Shown here: positions 43,672 through 54,044 of the stretch, one piece after another
Numbering within the stretch: position 1 is the stretch's first letter
How the letters are laid out: every line of letters starts with the position of its first letter
Notes under the pieces: generated by a model
What the model saw: the letters and a program-made list of their open reading frames with translations, nothing else
What the model was told of the DNA's origin: nothing
Database searches by the model: none
Assembly: GCF_900187125.1 (NCBI RefSeq)
Contig: NZ_LT906468.1
Coordinates: forward strand, 2,356,001 to 2,420,000
From: Sphingobacterium mizutaii
GTDB lineage: Bacteria > Bacteroidota > Bacteroidia > Sphingobacteriales > Sphingobacteriaceae
Length of the DNA: 64,000 nucleotides
Direction of reading: 5' to 3'
Translations under genes and position numbers: made by a program

Positions 43672-45969
43672 CTAGTCCATCAATTCAAATTCAGCCTCCT
43701 GAACATCTCTTGAATTCGTTCCTACATAAACCTTGAATTTCCCAGGTTCTGATACAAATTCTAACTTTTGATTATAGAATCGAAGGTCTTCGTCTTTCAG
43801 AATGAACTCAACTTCTTTTGATTTTCCTTTTTCTAAAAAGATCTTTTGGAATCCTTTTAATTCTTTTACGGGCCTTGTTTGTGAACCAACTAGATCTTGA
43901 AGATATAATTGAACCACTTCCTCACCGTCAAAGTTTCCGTTGTTCTTTACACTTACAGTAACCTTAATTTGATCCGTTTTACTGATACTTGATTTATCCA
44001 ATTTTATGGCTCCATATTCAAAATTCGTATAGCTTAATCCATATCCAAATGGATATAAAGGTTCATTGTTTACATCTAGATAATTTGATCTGAACTTTTG
44101 GAACCAAGCATCTTTTGCCAAAGGTCTGCCTGTGTTTTTTTGGCTGTAGTACATTGGTAATTGTCCAACGTTCTGAGGAAAGGTTGCAGGGAGTTTTCCC
44201 GAAGGATTCACATCACCAAATAAGACATCAGCCACCGCTTTGCCAGTTTCAGTTCCCCCAAACCAAACATTCAGAATGGCTGGAACATGTTCATTCTCCC
44301 AAGTTAGGGTCATTGGTCTTCCGGCAAATAATACTAATACAACTGGCTTTCCAGTTTTCACCAATGCTTCTAACAAGCGTTTTTGGCTTTCAGGAATATT
44401 GAGATCAGTACGGCTTGAACTCTCTCCGCTCATTTCAGAACTCTCACCTAAAGCCGCAATAATAACATCAGCTTCTTGAGATACTTTGACAGCATCTGCA
44501 ATTATTTCTTCTGGCGCACGATCATCCCTAGGGATAGTACGGCCGAACATCGTAGAACGTTCTTGTAATGCAGGATCATCGGTTAAATTCGCGCCTAAAT
44601 GGGTCACAATATTAACTTTATTGCCCAGAACAGAACGCATGGCTTCTACTAGAGATTGTGTATTGTTCAGATCTGCACTAACGCTCCAGGTACCCGGCAT
44701 ATTCGCACCAGTATTGGCTAATGGACCAATCACAGCAACTGTTCCTTGTTTCTTTAATGGCAAGCTATTGTTTTCATTCTTCAGTAACACAAAAGATTTG
44801 CCTGCTGCTTCTCTAGCAAGTTTTAAATGCTCAACTGTTAAGATTTCCTTTTTAGCGCGGTCTTCATTGCAATATTTAAATGGATCTTCAAATAAGCCTA
44901 ATCTATATTTTGCCTCCAAGACAAACCGACATGCTCTATTGATGTCATCCTCTGAAACCTTTCCTTCATCCAAGGATTTCTTTAAGGTTGTCAAGAATCC
45001 TTCACCAACCATATCCATGTCAACTCCTGCTTTCAAGGATAATTCGGAAACTTTTTGCAGGTCACCCAATCCATGGTCGATTAACTCATTCACTGCCGTG
45101 TAATCAGTCACAACCAAACCATTGAACTTCCAGTCTTTACGCAATAGATCGGTCAATAACCAATGGTTTGCACTTGCAGGAACGCCATTGATATCATTAA
45201 AAGAAGTCATCACGGACATAGCACCTGCATCCAAGGCAGCTTTATAGGGGGGTAAATACTCGTTGTACATTCTATGCAGACTCATATCTGTAGTATTGTA
45301 ATCCCTACCAGACTCAGCTGCACCATATAGTGCAAAATGCTTTACGCAAGCCATCAAGGTATTGTTCTTGCTCAGGTCGTCACCTTGATACCCAATTACC
45401 ATTTCACGCGCAATGCGAGAGCTTAGGTAGGTATCTTCGCCACTGCCTTCAGAAATCCTTCCCCAGCGGGCATCTCTTGAGATATCGACCATAGGAGAGA
45501 AGGTCCAGTTCAAACCGTCAGCGGAGGCCTCTACAGCAGCTACACGGGCTGTCTTTTGGATCAATGGCATGTCCCAAGTCGCTGCCAATCCCAATGGAAT
45601 AGGGAAAATGGTTTTATAACCGTGGATTACATCCATTCCAAATATGATAGGGATCTTCAAACGGGATTCTTTAACAGCCAATTCTTGCGCCTTACGGATT
45701 CTAGCAGGAGAGGTCATACTGAAGATTCCCCCGATATTTCCGGCTTTGATCTTGGATTCCACATCCGTAGAAACCACAGAACCTGTTGTTGCTTCACCGG
45801 CAGTCACCAGGTTTAATTGGCCGATTTTCTCCTCTATAGTCATTTTACTCATCAGTCCATCGATGAAAGCATCCATCTTCTGGTCCTGCTGTGCAAACAA
45901 CAGATTGGAACTTAAGATAAGTCCGCAACAGAGTATATTCTTAATTAAATTCATTGCAAATTGATTCAT
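43672..45969 (-). CDS. bglX: GH3 beta-glucosidase (BglX-like)
   Basis: 765-residue exported glycosidase. Signal peptide (NILCCGLILSSNLLFAQ; the ATG at 45952-45954 is an alternative start), GH3 N-terminal TIM barrel with nucleophile Asp in GLVVTDYTAVNEL, GH3 C-terminal domain (KSFVLLKNENNSLPL, VLVLFAGRPMTL) and a fibronectin-III-like end (VSVKNNGNFDGEEVVQLYLQD). Last gene of the minus-strand SusC/D locus, 47 bp after a PF10091 glucanase. Predicted to release glucose from short beta-glucans, here probably sophoro-oligosaccharides. Confidence 0.93.
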   Translation of the reverse strand: MNQFAMNLIKNILCCGLILSSNLLFAQQDQKMDAFIDGLMSKMTIEEKIGQLNLVTAGEATTGSVVSTDVESKIKAGNIGGIFSMTSPARIRKAQELAVKESRLKIPIIFGMDVIHGYKTIFPIPLGLAATWDMPLIQKTARVAAVEASADGLNWTFSPMVDISRDARWGRISEGSGEDTYLSSRIAREMVIGYQGDDLSKNNTLMACVKHFALYGAAESGRDYNTTDMSLHRMYNEYLPPYKAALDAGAMSVMTSFNDINGVPASANHWLLTDLLRKDWKFNGLVVTDYTAVNELIDHGLGDLQKVSELSLKAGVDMDMVGEGFLTTLKKSLDEGKVSEDDINRACRFVLEAKYRLGLFEDPFKYCNEDRAKKEILTVEHLKLAREAAGKSFVLLKNENNSLPLKKQGTVAVIGPLANTGANMPGTWSVSADLNNTQSLVEAMRSVLGNKVNIVTHLGANLTDDPALQERSTMFGRTIPRDDRAPEEIIADAVKVSQEADVIIAALGESSEMSGESSSRTDLNIPESQKRLLEALVKTGKPVVLVLFAGRPMTLTWENEHVPAILNVWFGGTETGKAVADVLFGDVNPSGKLPATFPQNVGQLPMYYSQKNTGRPLAKDAWFQKFRSNYLDVNNEPLYPFGYGLSYTNFEYGAIKLDKSSISKTDQIKVTVSVKNNGNFDGEEVVQLYLQDLVGSQTRPVKELKGFQKIFLEKGKSKEVEFILKDEDLRFYNQKLEFVSEPGKFKVYVGTNSRDVQEAEFELMD

Positions 45970-46016
45970 AGAAACTCAGCCCAAAGCTGGGCTGAGCATT
46001 CATAACTAACCACTAA

Positions 46017-47390
46017 TTATTTCAAATTTGGACTTTGAAACCCTAATTTTTTCAATCCGGATTGAATTTCTGGAGCTTGCATAAACAAATTCCAGATCAA
46101 ACCAGAACGGTAATTTTCCATCATGACCACGATAGGACCTTGGTCGATGGCTAAGTATCGCTGCGGAAACCAATTCTCAGTTTCACTATACGCATCATAA
46201 AAACCATATTTCCCCCAAACCTTCTCACCTAGATTATTGAAAAGGTACCTCGCAAAGGCTAAGCTTTCCTTCGGAGTATAAGGGGTAGAAGACAATGCAG
46301 CCGTCGGACTGATGACTGATTTGTCATTGTCTGGATGATGGGCATCATAACCCTTGATTGAATAGGAAGCTGTCCATCCCCAGCCTTTATCTGCTCCATA
46401 TCCTTTAAACTGTTGTGGGTTCTCTTCAGCATAGGCTATGTTGATCTTCGCATGGTTCACCACCACTTGACCATAATCAACATATTGATCCTTTAATCCA
46501 TTCGGATTTAAGCCTAAGAAGGAATAATGTGCCCAGAACAATGGTCCAACTTGACCTTCTTTTGCATTATGTTTGATCCCAATTGGGATATCAAATTTTT
46601 TAAGATCTGACTTAATTTTGCCATCTCTTGCCCAACCTTGGTTGTAAACAGCAGTATCGATAGCATGTGTAGGAGAGGAGGCCGCCAAAACATAGGTTAC
46701 CAGACATTCATCATAACCTTGGATCGGGTGATTCATTCCGAAATCATGAGTTGGACTCCAATGCCATAACAATACATTTTTGCCATTGGTATAATGGTTC
46801 CAATCAATTTCTTTCCATAGTTCATCTGCTTTATTGGCAATGGATTTCTGGGTATCAGAACCATTCTTTAAATATTCTCTCACGACGATCAGTGATTGTG
46901 CTAAAAACGCAGTTTCAACCAAATCACCGCCATTATCTTTTTCACTGAATGCTTTAACCTTGCCCGTATCACCATGGTACCAATGCGACCATGCACCTTT
47001 GAATCTTGGGATTTTTGCCAAGTAATCCATGATATGGTTTAAGCGATCTTCTCCTTCTTTCTTGGAAATATAGCCGCGCTCCATTCCAACGATCAAACCC
47101 ATGATCCCAAATCCACTACCGCCGATGGTAACAACATTTTCATCATTCTCTGGATAAACCCCATCGATATGGATTCTCTCTCTTGCCATCCCCGAATTGG
47201 GTTCAGCCCCTTCCCAGAAGTATTGGAAGGTCTGTTGCTGAATCTTGTTCATCAAGGAATCATTCGAATGGGCTAGGCTATCAACAGACTGGCTAGTTTC
47301 CTTTTTGCCATCTGTTTTTTGAACGTTCTGACAAGATTGGATCCCTGCAGCTGCTAATAATAGCCCGATTGTAATTGCTCGTATCTTCAT
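46017..47390 (-). CDS. PF10091 glucanase (GH144-type), lipoprotein
   Basis: 457 residues. Lipoprotein signal ending GIQSC, then a single PF10091 'glycoamylase' domain, an (alpha/alpha)6-barrel family whose characterised members are endo-beta-1,2-glucanases (GH144). Visible segments shared with the next gene: QTFQYFWEGAEPNSGMARER, GGSGFGIMGLIVG, GAWSHWYHGDTGKV, FSEKDNGGDLVET, LLWHWSPTHDFGMN and a GPIVVMMENYRSGLIWNLF C-terminus. It is 6 bp from its paralogue. The older label 'glucoamylase' is misleading. Confidence 0.85.
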   Translation of the reverse strand: MKIRAITIGLLLAAAGIQSCQNVQKTDGKKETSQSVDSLAHSNDSLMNKIQQQTFQYFWEGAEPNSGMARERIHIDGVYPENDENVVTIGGSGFGIMGLIVGMERGYISKKEGEDRLNHIMDYLAKIPRFKGAWSHWYHGDTGKVKAFSEKDNGGDLVETAFLAQSLIVVREYLKNGSDTQKSIANKADELWKEIDWNHYTNGKNVLLWHWSPTHDFGMNHPIQGYDECLVTYVLAASSPTHAIDTAVYNQGWARDGKIKSDLKKFDIPIGIKHNAKEGQVGPLFWAHYSFLGLNPNGLKDQYVDYGQVVVNHAKINIAYAEENPQQFKGYGADKGWGWTASYSIKGYDAHHPDNDKSVISPTAALSSTPYTPKESLAFARYLFNNLGEKVWGKYGFYDAYSETENWFPQRYLAIDQGPIVVMMENYRSGLIWNLFMQAPEIQSGLKKLGFQSPNLK

Positions 47391-47396
47391 ATTATC

Positions 47397-49034
47397 TTAA
47401 ATGTTAGGAGAATTAAACCCTAATTTCTTTAATCCATTTTTTACTTCTGGACTTTTCATCAATAAGTTCCAGATTAATTTACTGCGATGGTTTTCTATAC
47501 CTATGATGATAGGTCCTTGGTTGATGGCGATGTAACTTTCCGCAAACCAAGGTTCATCTAAGGAGAAACCATCCTTAAAGCCATACTGACCCCATAATTT
47601 ATCACCAAGCTTGTAATAAAAGAACTCCATGGCTTCCATAGATTCCTTTGGCGTAAATGCCATTGAAGTCAATGCAGCTGTCGGACTGATGATACCTAGA
47701 TCATTGCTTGGCGACATCGCCGAATAACCATTTGGAATATCCCCGGCCGTAAGACCCCAACTGCTTGAAGAGTATCCATAATTTCCCTTTGGATTTGAGA
47801 TACAATAAGCTCGGTTGATTAAGGTCTGATTTTTCACTTGTACCTCATAATCCGCATAAGCATCTTTTAAACCCATAGGATTGATCCCAAGAAAGCTATA
47901 TTGAGCAGTGAAAAGAGGTCCACCTTGATCTGGACCTAGTGGCAATTCCATCTCAAAGAAACGCTTTCCGTTTTTCATTTGGCCATTCCTTGCCCAACCT
48001 TCGTCGTAAACCTTTTTGTCAATGCTGAACTTACTGCTGCCAGCCGCCAATACATAGGTGATCAAAGATTCATTCCAGCCCTGAACTTTCAGGTTCATGT
48101 CCCAATTATGATTAGGACTCCAATGCCAGAATAGCACATTCTGTCCATTTTGGAAGAAATTCCATTCCACCTCTTGGTATAGGGCATTGATATCAGCGGT
48201 TAAGGTTGCGTCTTGAAAATATTCTCTAGCGACCAAAAGCCCTTGAAAGAGTAGGGAGGTCTCAACGATATCTGCACCATTATCTTTCTCACTGAAAGGT
48301 TGGGTTTTTCCGGTTGCACCTTGGTACCAATGCGAAAAAGCGCCATGATATCTATCCGCTCTTTTGAGAAAAGACACTATTTTCTTGGTCCTTTCCAATC
48401 CTTCAGATTTGCTGATAAAGTTCCTGTGAACTCCAGTTACAATTGCCATTAAACCAAATCCAGTTCCTCCAGTAGTAACGGTTTCAGTAGAACTATTTCG
48501 TTCCCTGATCATACCAGAACTGGGATGCGCAAAGGTCCAGAAATAGTTAAAGGTCTGCTTTTGGACCAAGGTCAGCAACTCATCTTGAGAAATCCTCTTG
48601 AGCTTATCAGAAGGGTCAATCGCTGTGTTGAATGAATAATTGTATTGTTGCTTTAATGAACTATTGGAATTGCTTTTCAATGAATTTTTAACCAATACCT
48701 CAAATTTAGAAAGTGGATTTAAGGCTTTTGTCGGACTGATGGAAACCTTTTTGCCTGCTTCAAGTAGTTTAACTGTGCTTGAAATAGTGGATTTATTGGC
48801 ATCCAGAATCTGAATAGCACTATTTAAATCTTGATTGGAAAGATTCTCATCAAATTCAATAATGAATTCAGGTTGAAGCTCAATTCCTTTGGAAGTGGCT
48901 CCCAAAACCTTATTGCCATTGCTTATAGAAGTCAGTGCAAAACCGGTATTAGAAGGTTTATCAGGGGCTTCGTTTTTAGAACAAGCCATGAAAATTGAAC
49001 TGAACAATAATATAGTGGAGTATAGATTTCTCAT
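47397..49034 (-). CDS. PF10091 glucanase (GH144-type) with Ig-like N-domain, lipoprotein
   Basis: 545 residues. Lipoprotein signal ending FMACS, an N-terminal Ig-like (Big_5-style) domain of about 100 residues (ELQPEFIIEFDENLSNQDLN; PLSKFEVLVKNSLKS), then the PF10091 barrel from about residue 155 (QTFNYFWTFAHPSSGMIRER, GAFSHWYQGATGKT, FSEKDNGADIVET, LFWHWSPNHNWDMN). The extra domain suggests a cell-surface enzyme that acts on polymer before import, with the neighbouring shorter paralogue perhaps periplasmic. Third gene of the susC-D locus. Confidence 0.85.
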   Translation of the reverse strand: MRNLYSTILLFSSIFMACSKNEAPDKPSNTGFALTSISNGNKVLGATSKGIELQPEFIIEFDENLSNQDLNSAIQILDANKSTISSTVKLLEAGKKVSISPTKALNPLSKFEVLVKNSLKSNSNSSLKQQYNYSFNTAIDPSDKLKRISQDELLTLVQKQTFNYFWTFAHPSSGMIRERNSSTETVTTGGTGFGLMAIVTGVHRNFISKSEGLERTKKIVSFLKRADRYHGAFSHWYQGATGKTQPFSEKDNGADIVETSLLFQGLLVAREYFQDATLTADINALYQEVEWNFFQNGQNVLFWHWSPNHNWDMNLKVQGWNESLITYVLAAGSSKFSIDKKVYDEGWARNGQMKNGKRFFEMELPLGPDQGGPLFTAQYSFLGINPMGLKDAYADYEVQVKNQTLINRAYCISNPKGNYGYSSSSWGLTAGDIPNGYSAMSPSNDLGIISPTAALTSMAFTPKESMEAMEFFYYKLGDKLWGQYGFKDGFSLDEPWFAESYIAINQGPIIIGIENHRSKLIWNLLMKSPEVKNGLKKLGFNSPNI

Positions 49035-49093
49035 GCTTGATTGTGGTAATAGAAGGGAAGACCCGAAGACCTTCCCTCTAATTGTATGAAAAT

Positions 49094-50518
49094 TTACCAG
49101 CCAGTATTCTGAACCATATCTGGTGTTTGAATCAATTGATTATCTGGAATAGGGAACAGATAATGTTTAGCAAGGAATGGCTTTCCAGCAGCTTTCATCG
49201 CAGCCTCAGCTTGTTTGGTCCTAACCAGATCAAACCAACGATCATGCTCCATTGCCAACTCTAAACGGCGTTCCTTCCAGATCGCTTGACGAATGGCCAC
49301 TTGACCTGAAGCTGTGGAATTAGCCAGTTTAACACGAGAACGGACCGCATTCAAGGCTGTCAATGCTTCTGATGTATTGCCCAATTCATTTGCAGCTTCT
49401 GCTTTGATTAAGTAGATTTCACCTAAACGTAAGTACCTAAGGTTTTTATCTGTATCGGAAGCTCCACCATTTGCAGATGAATATGCCTTCTCGTTGTACA
49501 TTTCATTCTCGGTATTACCGATTTCTAAACCATCATACATGGTCTCATTTCGGAAAATAATGGTAGCATCACGGCGGATATCATCATTCTCCGCATTGAA
49601 AGCATCCAATAAGTTTTGAGAAGGCGTATTGAATCCCCAACCAATTGCAGCAGATCCACCACGTGGACCTTGAGTTTGCGAGTATTGTTGGATACCATGT
49701 GCAATCGAAGAACCTCTTGCTTGAACTTCAAACAAAGATTCAGATCCGTTTTCACCAGCCAATCTCCAGATCTTAGCGAAATCTGGCTCTAATGAATATT
49801 CCCCAGAACCAATTACAGCTTGTGCCATATCAAAGGCTTGTTGCCATTTCCCTTGGTATAGATACACTTTGGCCAATAATCCTTGAGCAGCACCTTTTGT
49901 AGCTCTACCCAAATCCTTAGCGGCATATTTAGACTTATCAGGAAGGTTGTTGATCGCAAATTGAAGATCTTCCTCAATGTAGGCATATACCTCAGCCTGA
50001 GGTGCCCTTACAATCAGGTCTTTTTCCTGGATAGGGACATCACCCCAGCCACGAACCAACCAGAAGTAATTCAATGCTCTCAAGAATCTCGCTTCACCGA
50101 TATACCTGTTTTTCAAGGTTTCATCAGTCAGGCCATATTCTTCAGTATATTGAATAGAATTGGTCGCTCTACCGATAGACTTGTACCATTGTTCCCATAA
50201 AGCTGAAAATGAACCAGCTGTAGCAGTATAAGTTAGATTGTCTAAAATATCTTTGTCACTACCTGTATCGGTAGGAGAAGAACCTTTATCCGAATTATCC
50301 GAAATGATCTCTGTGATCCCCATAAAGGAGAACCCATAATTCCAGTCCGTAAACATTCCATAGATACCATTCACTAGTACTTCGGGCGAGTAATTTTCGT
50401 TACTATCTTCAGCTTCAATTACTTCCTTGGATGGCACGTCTAAAAAATCCTTGGAACAGCCAGTCATCAAAAGACCTGCAGCTGCCAATAATGCTATATT
50501 TAAATTTCTAAATTTCAT
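49094..50518 (-). CDS. SusD/RagB-family surface glycan-binding lipoprotein
   Basis: 474 residues. Lipoprotein signal ending LLMTGCSKDFLDVPSKE, then the TPR-rich SusD fold (RFLRALNYFWLVRGWGDVP; GAAQGLLAKVYLYQGKWQQA) and the conserved C-terminal region (RYLRLGEIYLIKAEAANELG; WKERRLELAMEHDRWFDLVRT; KHYLFPIPDNQL). Forms the lid of the SusC transporter. Starts 18 bp after the susC stop, so it is coupled in one operon with it. Confidence 0.95.
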   Translation of the reverse strand: MKFRNLNIALLAAAGLLMTGCSKDFLDVPSKEVIEAEDSNENYSPEVLVNGIYGMFTDWNYGFSFMGITEIISDNSDKGSSPTDTGSDKDILDNLTYTATAGSFSALWEQWYKSIGRATNSIQYTEEYGLTDETLKNRYIGEARFLRALNYFWLVRGWGDVPIQEKDLIVRAPQAEVYAYIEEDLQFAINNLPDKSKYAAKDLGRATKGAAQGLLAKVYLYQGKWQQAFDMAQAVIGSGEYSLEPDFAKIWRLAGENGSESLFEVQARGSSIAHGIQQYSQTQGPRGGSAAIGWGFNTPSQNLLDAFNAENDDIRRDATIIFRNETMYDGLEIGNTENEMYNEKAYSSANGGASDTDKNLRYLRLGEIYLIKAEAANELGNTSEALTALNAVRSRVKLANSTASGQVAIRQAIWKERRLELAMEHDRWFDLVRTKQAEAAMKAAGKPFLAKHYLFPIPDNQLIQTPDMVQNTGW

Positions 50519-50536
50519 GTTGTCGTCATTAATTAA

Positions 50537-53500
50537 TTAGAACTGAACATTGATACCAAACAAGAAGTTTCTTGTAGTAGGGTATGCCGATAACTCAATA
50601 CCTGAAGTCAACGCAGGGTTACCATCACTAGCGATCTCCGGTGAGAAACCTGTGTATTTGGTAAACATAAATGGATTCTGCGCTGTGAAATATAATCTCA
50701 TGTTTGATGTAGAGTTATATAACTTCTTAAAGGTATATCCCAATGTAATGTTGTTGATCCTGAAATAATTACCTGATTCTAAGTAATAGTTGGATGCATA
50801 AGAATCTCTATCAGCACCTGGGTTGGTGTTTGATTTGTTGTCTGCAGTCCAACGGTTGTTGAAAGTATCTTCCGTGATATTTTCACCACCATTGATCCTA
50901 GTTCCTTTCAAAGCATTGTAGATTTTATTACCTGCAACACCATATCCAGAAAGAGAGAAATCAATCGCTTTGTAGTTAATACCTAGGTTCACTCCATAAG
51001 TAGAAGTTGGCATATACGAGCCAAAGAATACTTTATCTCTGTTGTCAATTACGCCATCATCATTTTGATCTTTGTAACGTAGGTGTCCAGGACGAGGAGT
51101 ACCATATTTTGGATTATTAGCAATTTCATCAGCATTTTGCCAAACACCTTCGGTCTCCCACATCCACCAGCCGTACAGTGGCTGACCAGATTTGATCTGT
51201 TTAGTGATCTGACCATTCGCCAAACTACCACCGATAGCACCATCATAAGCTGCCTTTACATCGGTCAACTCATTATGGTTGTATGAATAGTTCACGCCGA
51301 TGTTGTAATTAAAGTCTTCCGAAACTGAATTTGCCCAGTTCAAGATCACCTCAATACCTTTGTTTCTAACCTTACCACCATGATCGTAGAAGTTATTAGC
51401 AAAAGGGGAGTTCAAGATTGGCTGAACGTTCATCAATACGTTTGTGTTCAATTTATTATAGAAATCTACCGATCCTGATAGTTTTCTGTTGAACATTTCA
51501 AAATCTAAACCAATACCAGTTTCTTGAGTTTTTTCCCAAGTCAATGGCAATGCAGGGCTACCAAATGCTGCTCCTAAAACTAAGTCTTGACCAGGTCCGA
51601 ATACATAGTTATAGTTTGAACTACCTTCAGCAGTCAATAATTGAGAAACGTTCAATGGAATATCTTGGTTTCCTAATACACCCCAGTTAGCTCTCAATTT
51701 CAAGAAGTTCAATACGGTATTGTCTTTCATGAAATCTTCATTGGAGATGGTCCAACCTAAACCAAATGAAGGGAATGTAGCATAATAGTCACCTGTATTT
51801 CTAAATACACTAGATCCATCACGTCTGATCGTCGCTGTAGCGTAGTATTTGCTGTTATAATTGTATTGAACACGTCCGAAATAAGAAGCTAAGGCTCTTG
51901 GCGTATAATAAGTTTGGTTCAATACTTTGGTATAATCTGCTGAAGCCATGTCAATGTTCCAATATTGCTCCAATACAGGTAGGTCGTACCCGGTTCCCGA
52001 AAGCATGTTTGAAATATTTGATTTCTCTCTTGAGAAACCAGCAACCGCATTAATTTGATGTCCATTGAAGTTTTTGTCAAATGTCAAGAAGGTTTCCCAT
52101 TGCCATCTGAAGTCTTCATTCTTTTTATACATCAAGCTGTTGTTTGCATATTGGGTCACATTTGGATTGTCATTCTTCAATTTATTGAAATCAGCTTCTG
52201 TACGAAGTGGACTACCATTTAACCATGCATCTTTGATGTCAGTAAAGGATCTTTCATTGCTGAAGATCTTAGTTCCACCAATACGTGAATTGATTTTCAA
52301 GAAATCAAATATTTGATATTCTGCTTCGATACCACCTTGAAGGCGGGTATTGTTCAACAATTGATTCGCTCTTTGGATCGCATAAACTGGGTTACCGATC
52401 GAGTTCAAGTTACCAGTAGCTTCACCAGGTTGAGTTTGGTATCCAGCGACACCTGTAGTAGTATTGTAAATCGAAGTACCGTAACGACCATTGTCAAACA
52501 TAACTGGAGCCAATGGAGTCTGACGGTAGGCATCATTAAATGCTCCGAAAGGTTTTGGCGTAGATTTATTGAATGAAAGGTTTAATGTCTGGATAAACTT
52601 AAGTTTGTTGTCCAAGAACTTATAAGTATTGTTATTTCTAATGGTATTTCTAGTGAATTTAGAACCATCGATGATACCTTGCTCCGTAAAATTATTCGCA
52701 CTGAAGAAATAGTCAACAATCTCAGAACCTCCAGAAATATTAATGGAATTATTGAATACAGTACCATTTTGAAGGATTTCATCAAACCAGTCCGTATTAT
52801 TGGCTTGACTGGATGCTAATAGAGTCCCTCTTCCGATTCCTTGGATATTTTCATTGTAGTATTGAATATATTGGGAAGCATCGGCCATTTTAACACGGTT
52901 CAACATGTTTTTCATGCCTGCATAACCCTCATACCCAATCTTCACTGAACCAACTCTACCTTTTTTGGTAGTCACCATGATTACCCCATTGGCAGCACGA
53001 ACACCGTAAATAGAAGCTGATGACGCATCCTTCAATACGTTAATAGACTCAATATCTGCTGGGTTAATGGAGTTTAGGTTATCCGTTGGGAAACCATCCA
53101 CAATATATAATGGATTTCTTCCTCCTAATGCAGTTCCTAGACCGCGGATAGTAACCTGTGGGGTAGAACCCGGAGCTTCAGAAGCTGTTACGTTCAATCC
53201 GGCTACTTTACCTTGGATAGATTGCATAGCTGACATAGCAGGTTGTTTCACAATTTCTTCAGCTTTAACAGATCCAATGGAACCTGTTAAGTCTACTTTC
53301 TTCTGTGTACCATAACCGACAACTACGACTTCTTCTAAAGCCATGTTCTCATCATCTAAGAAAACATTGATTTGATCTTTGTCGCCAACAGCGATGGTTT
53401 GCGACAGGTACCCTATAAAGGAGAATACCAATGAATCAGTAGAGCTTGCCTCTAAGCTAAAACGGCCTGCCTCATCCGTCTGAGCTCCTCCTGATTTGCC

Positions 53501-53638
53501 ACTAATAGAAACGGAAACTCCAGGCAAAGCCATCATGCTCTGACTGTCCTTTACCGTACCTGTTACGGTTTTGTTTTGACCATATAGCCATGTAAAGCTA
53601 ATTAGGAAAACAAAGGTCAGTGTAAATAACTTCCTCAT
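50537..53638 (-). CDS. SusC/RagA-family TonB-dependent outer-membrane transporter
   Basis: 1033 residues. Signal peptide (FTLTFVFLISFTWLYGQ), carboxypeptidase-like regulatory domain (VTGTVKDSQSMMALPGVSVS), TonB-box region and plug (EEVVVVGYGTQKKVDLTGSI; NPLYIVDGFPTDNL; NVLKDASSASIYGVRAANG) and a 22-strand barrel ending in aromatic RNFLFGINVQF. Imports oligosaccharides captured by SusD. First structural gene of the locus, about 400 bp after the regulator gene on the same strand. Confidence 0.97.
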   Translation of the reverse strand: MRKLFTLTFVFLISFTWLYGQNKTVTGTVKDSQSMMALPGVSVSISGKSGGAQTDEAGRFSLEASSTDSLVFSFIGYLSQTIAVGDKDQINVFLDDENMALEEVVVVGYGTQKKVDLTGSIGSVKAEEIVKQPAMSAMQSIQGKVAGLNVTASEAPGSTPQVTIRGLGTALGGRNPLYIVDGFPTDNLNSINPADIESINVLKDASSASIYGVRAANGVIMVTTKKGRVGSVKIGYEGYAGMKNMLNRVKMADASQYIQYYNENIQGIGRGTLLASSQANNTDWFDEILQNGTVFNNSINISGGSEIVDYFFSANNFTEQGIIDGSKFTRNTIRNNNTYKFLDNKLKFIQTLNLSFNKSTPKPFGAFNDAYRQTPLAPVMFDNGRYGTSIYNTTTGVAGYQTQPGEATGNLNSIGNPVYAIQRANQLLNNTRLQGGIEAEYQIFDFLKINSRIGGTKIFSNERSFTDIKDAWLNGSPLRTEADFNKLKNDNPNVTQYANNSLMYKKNEDFRWQWETFLTFDKNFNGHQINAVAGFSREKSNISNMLSGTGYDLPVLEQYWNIDMASADYTKVLNQTYYTPRALASYFGRVQYNYNSKYYATATIRRDGSSVFRNTGDYYATFPSFGLGWTISNEDFMKDNTVLNFLKLRANWGVLGNQDIPLNVSQLLTAEGSSNYNYVFGPGQDLVLGAAFGSPALPLTWEKTQETGIGLDFEMFNRKLSGSVDFYNKLNTNVLMNVQPILNSPFANNFYDHGGKVRNKGIEVILNWANSVSEDFNYNIGVNYSYNHNELTDVKAAYDGAIGGSLANGQITKQIKSGQPLYGWWMWETEGVWQNADEIANNPKYGTPRPGHLRYKDQNDDGVIDNRDKVFFGSYMPTSTYGVNLGINYKAIDFSLSGYGVAGNKIYNALKGTRINGGENITEDTFNNRWTADNKSNTNPGADRDSYASNYYLESGNYFRINNITLGYTFKKLYNSTSNMRLYFTAQNPFMFTKYTGFSPEIASDGNPALTSGIELSAYPTTRNFLFGINVQF

Positions 53639-54044
53639 ATAACAAATGGTTTAATTGAGTGAATAATGTTTAGTAAGTAAAAAAGTGTTTGTTCACTTAA
53701 CAAATATGTGATGTATTAGTTTGTAATTAAAATAATCCATATATACATTACTACTACATGCATTTATTACTTGCTCATTCAAATGTTAAATAAATGTTAT
53801 ATGTTTGATAACTAAACGTTTAAAATAATCATATTCATCACAACTTTATTAAGTTAGTGTAATATTAACACATAATTGAAATTAGTGTAATGATGTAGTG
53901 ATGTAGTAGTGTAAAGTAAATATTTACCAATTTTTAGAGACATTTTTAGCAAGGCATATGCTAAAAAACCGGTAAATTTTAGCAAATGAGTGATTACTCA
54001 TAAAGAAATTTAGCTAATGAAAATGAAATAAAAGGAGGGAGACC
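53639..54044 (-). promoter_or_regulatory. Gene-free region upstream of susC with short direct repeats
   Basis: No plausible gene in this AT-rich 406-bp gap. TTAGTGTAAT occurs at 53854-53863 and 53882-53891, with a third partial copy TAGTGTAAA at 53907-53915. Between them TGATGTAG is repeated in tandem at 53891-53906. The region must hold the susC promoter and any site bound by the upstream regulator; a clear Bacteroidota -33/-7 promoter was not assigned. Confidence 0.5.

Noticed and set aside
46017..49034. Starch-degrading glucoamylases, as the PF10091 name suggests
   Set aside because: PF10091 is not the GH15 glucoamylase fold family; characterised members act on beta-1,2-glucan, and no other starch enzymes accompany them.
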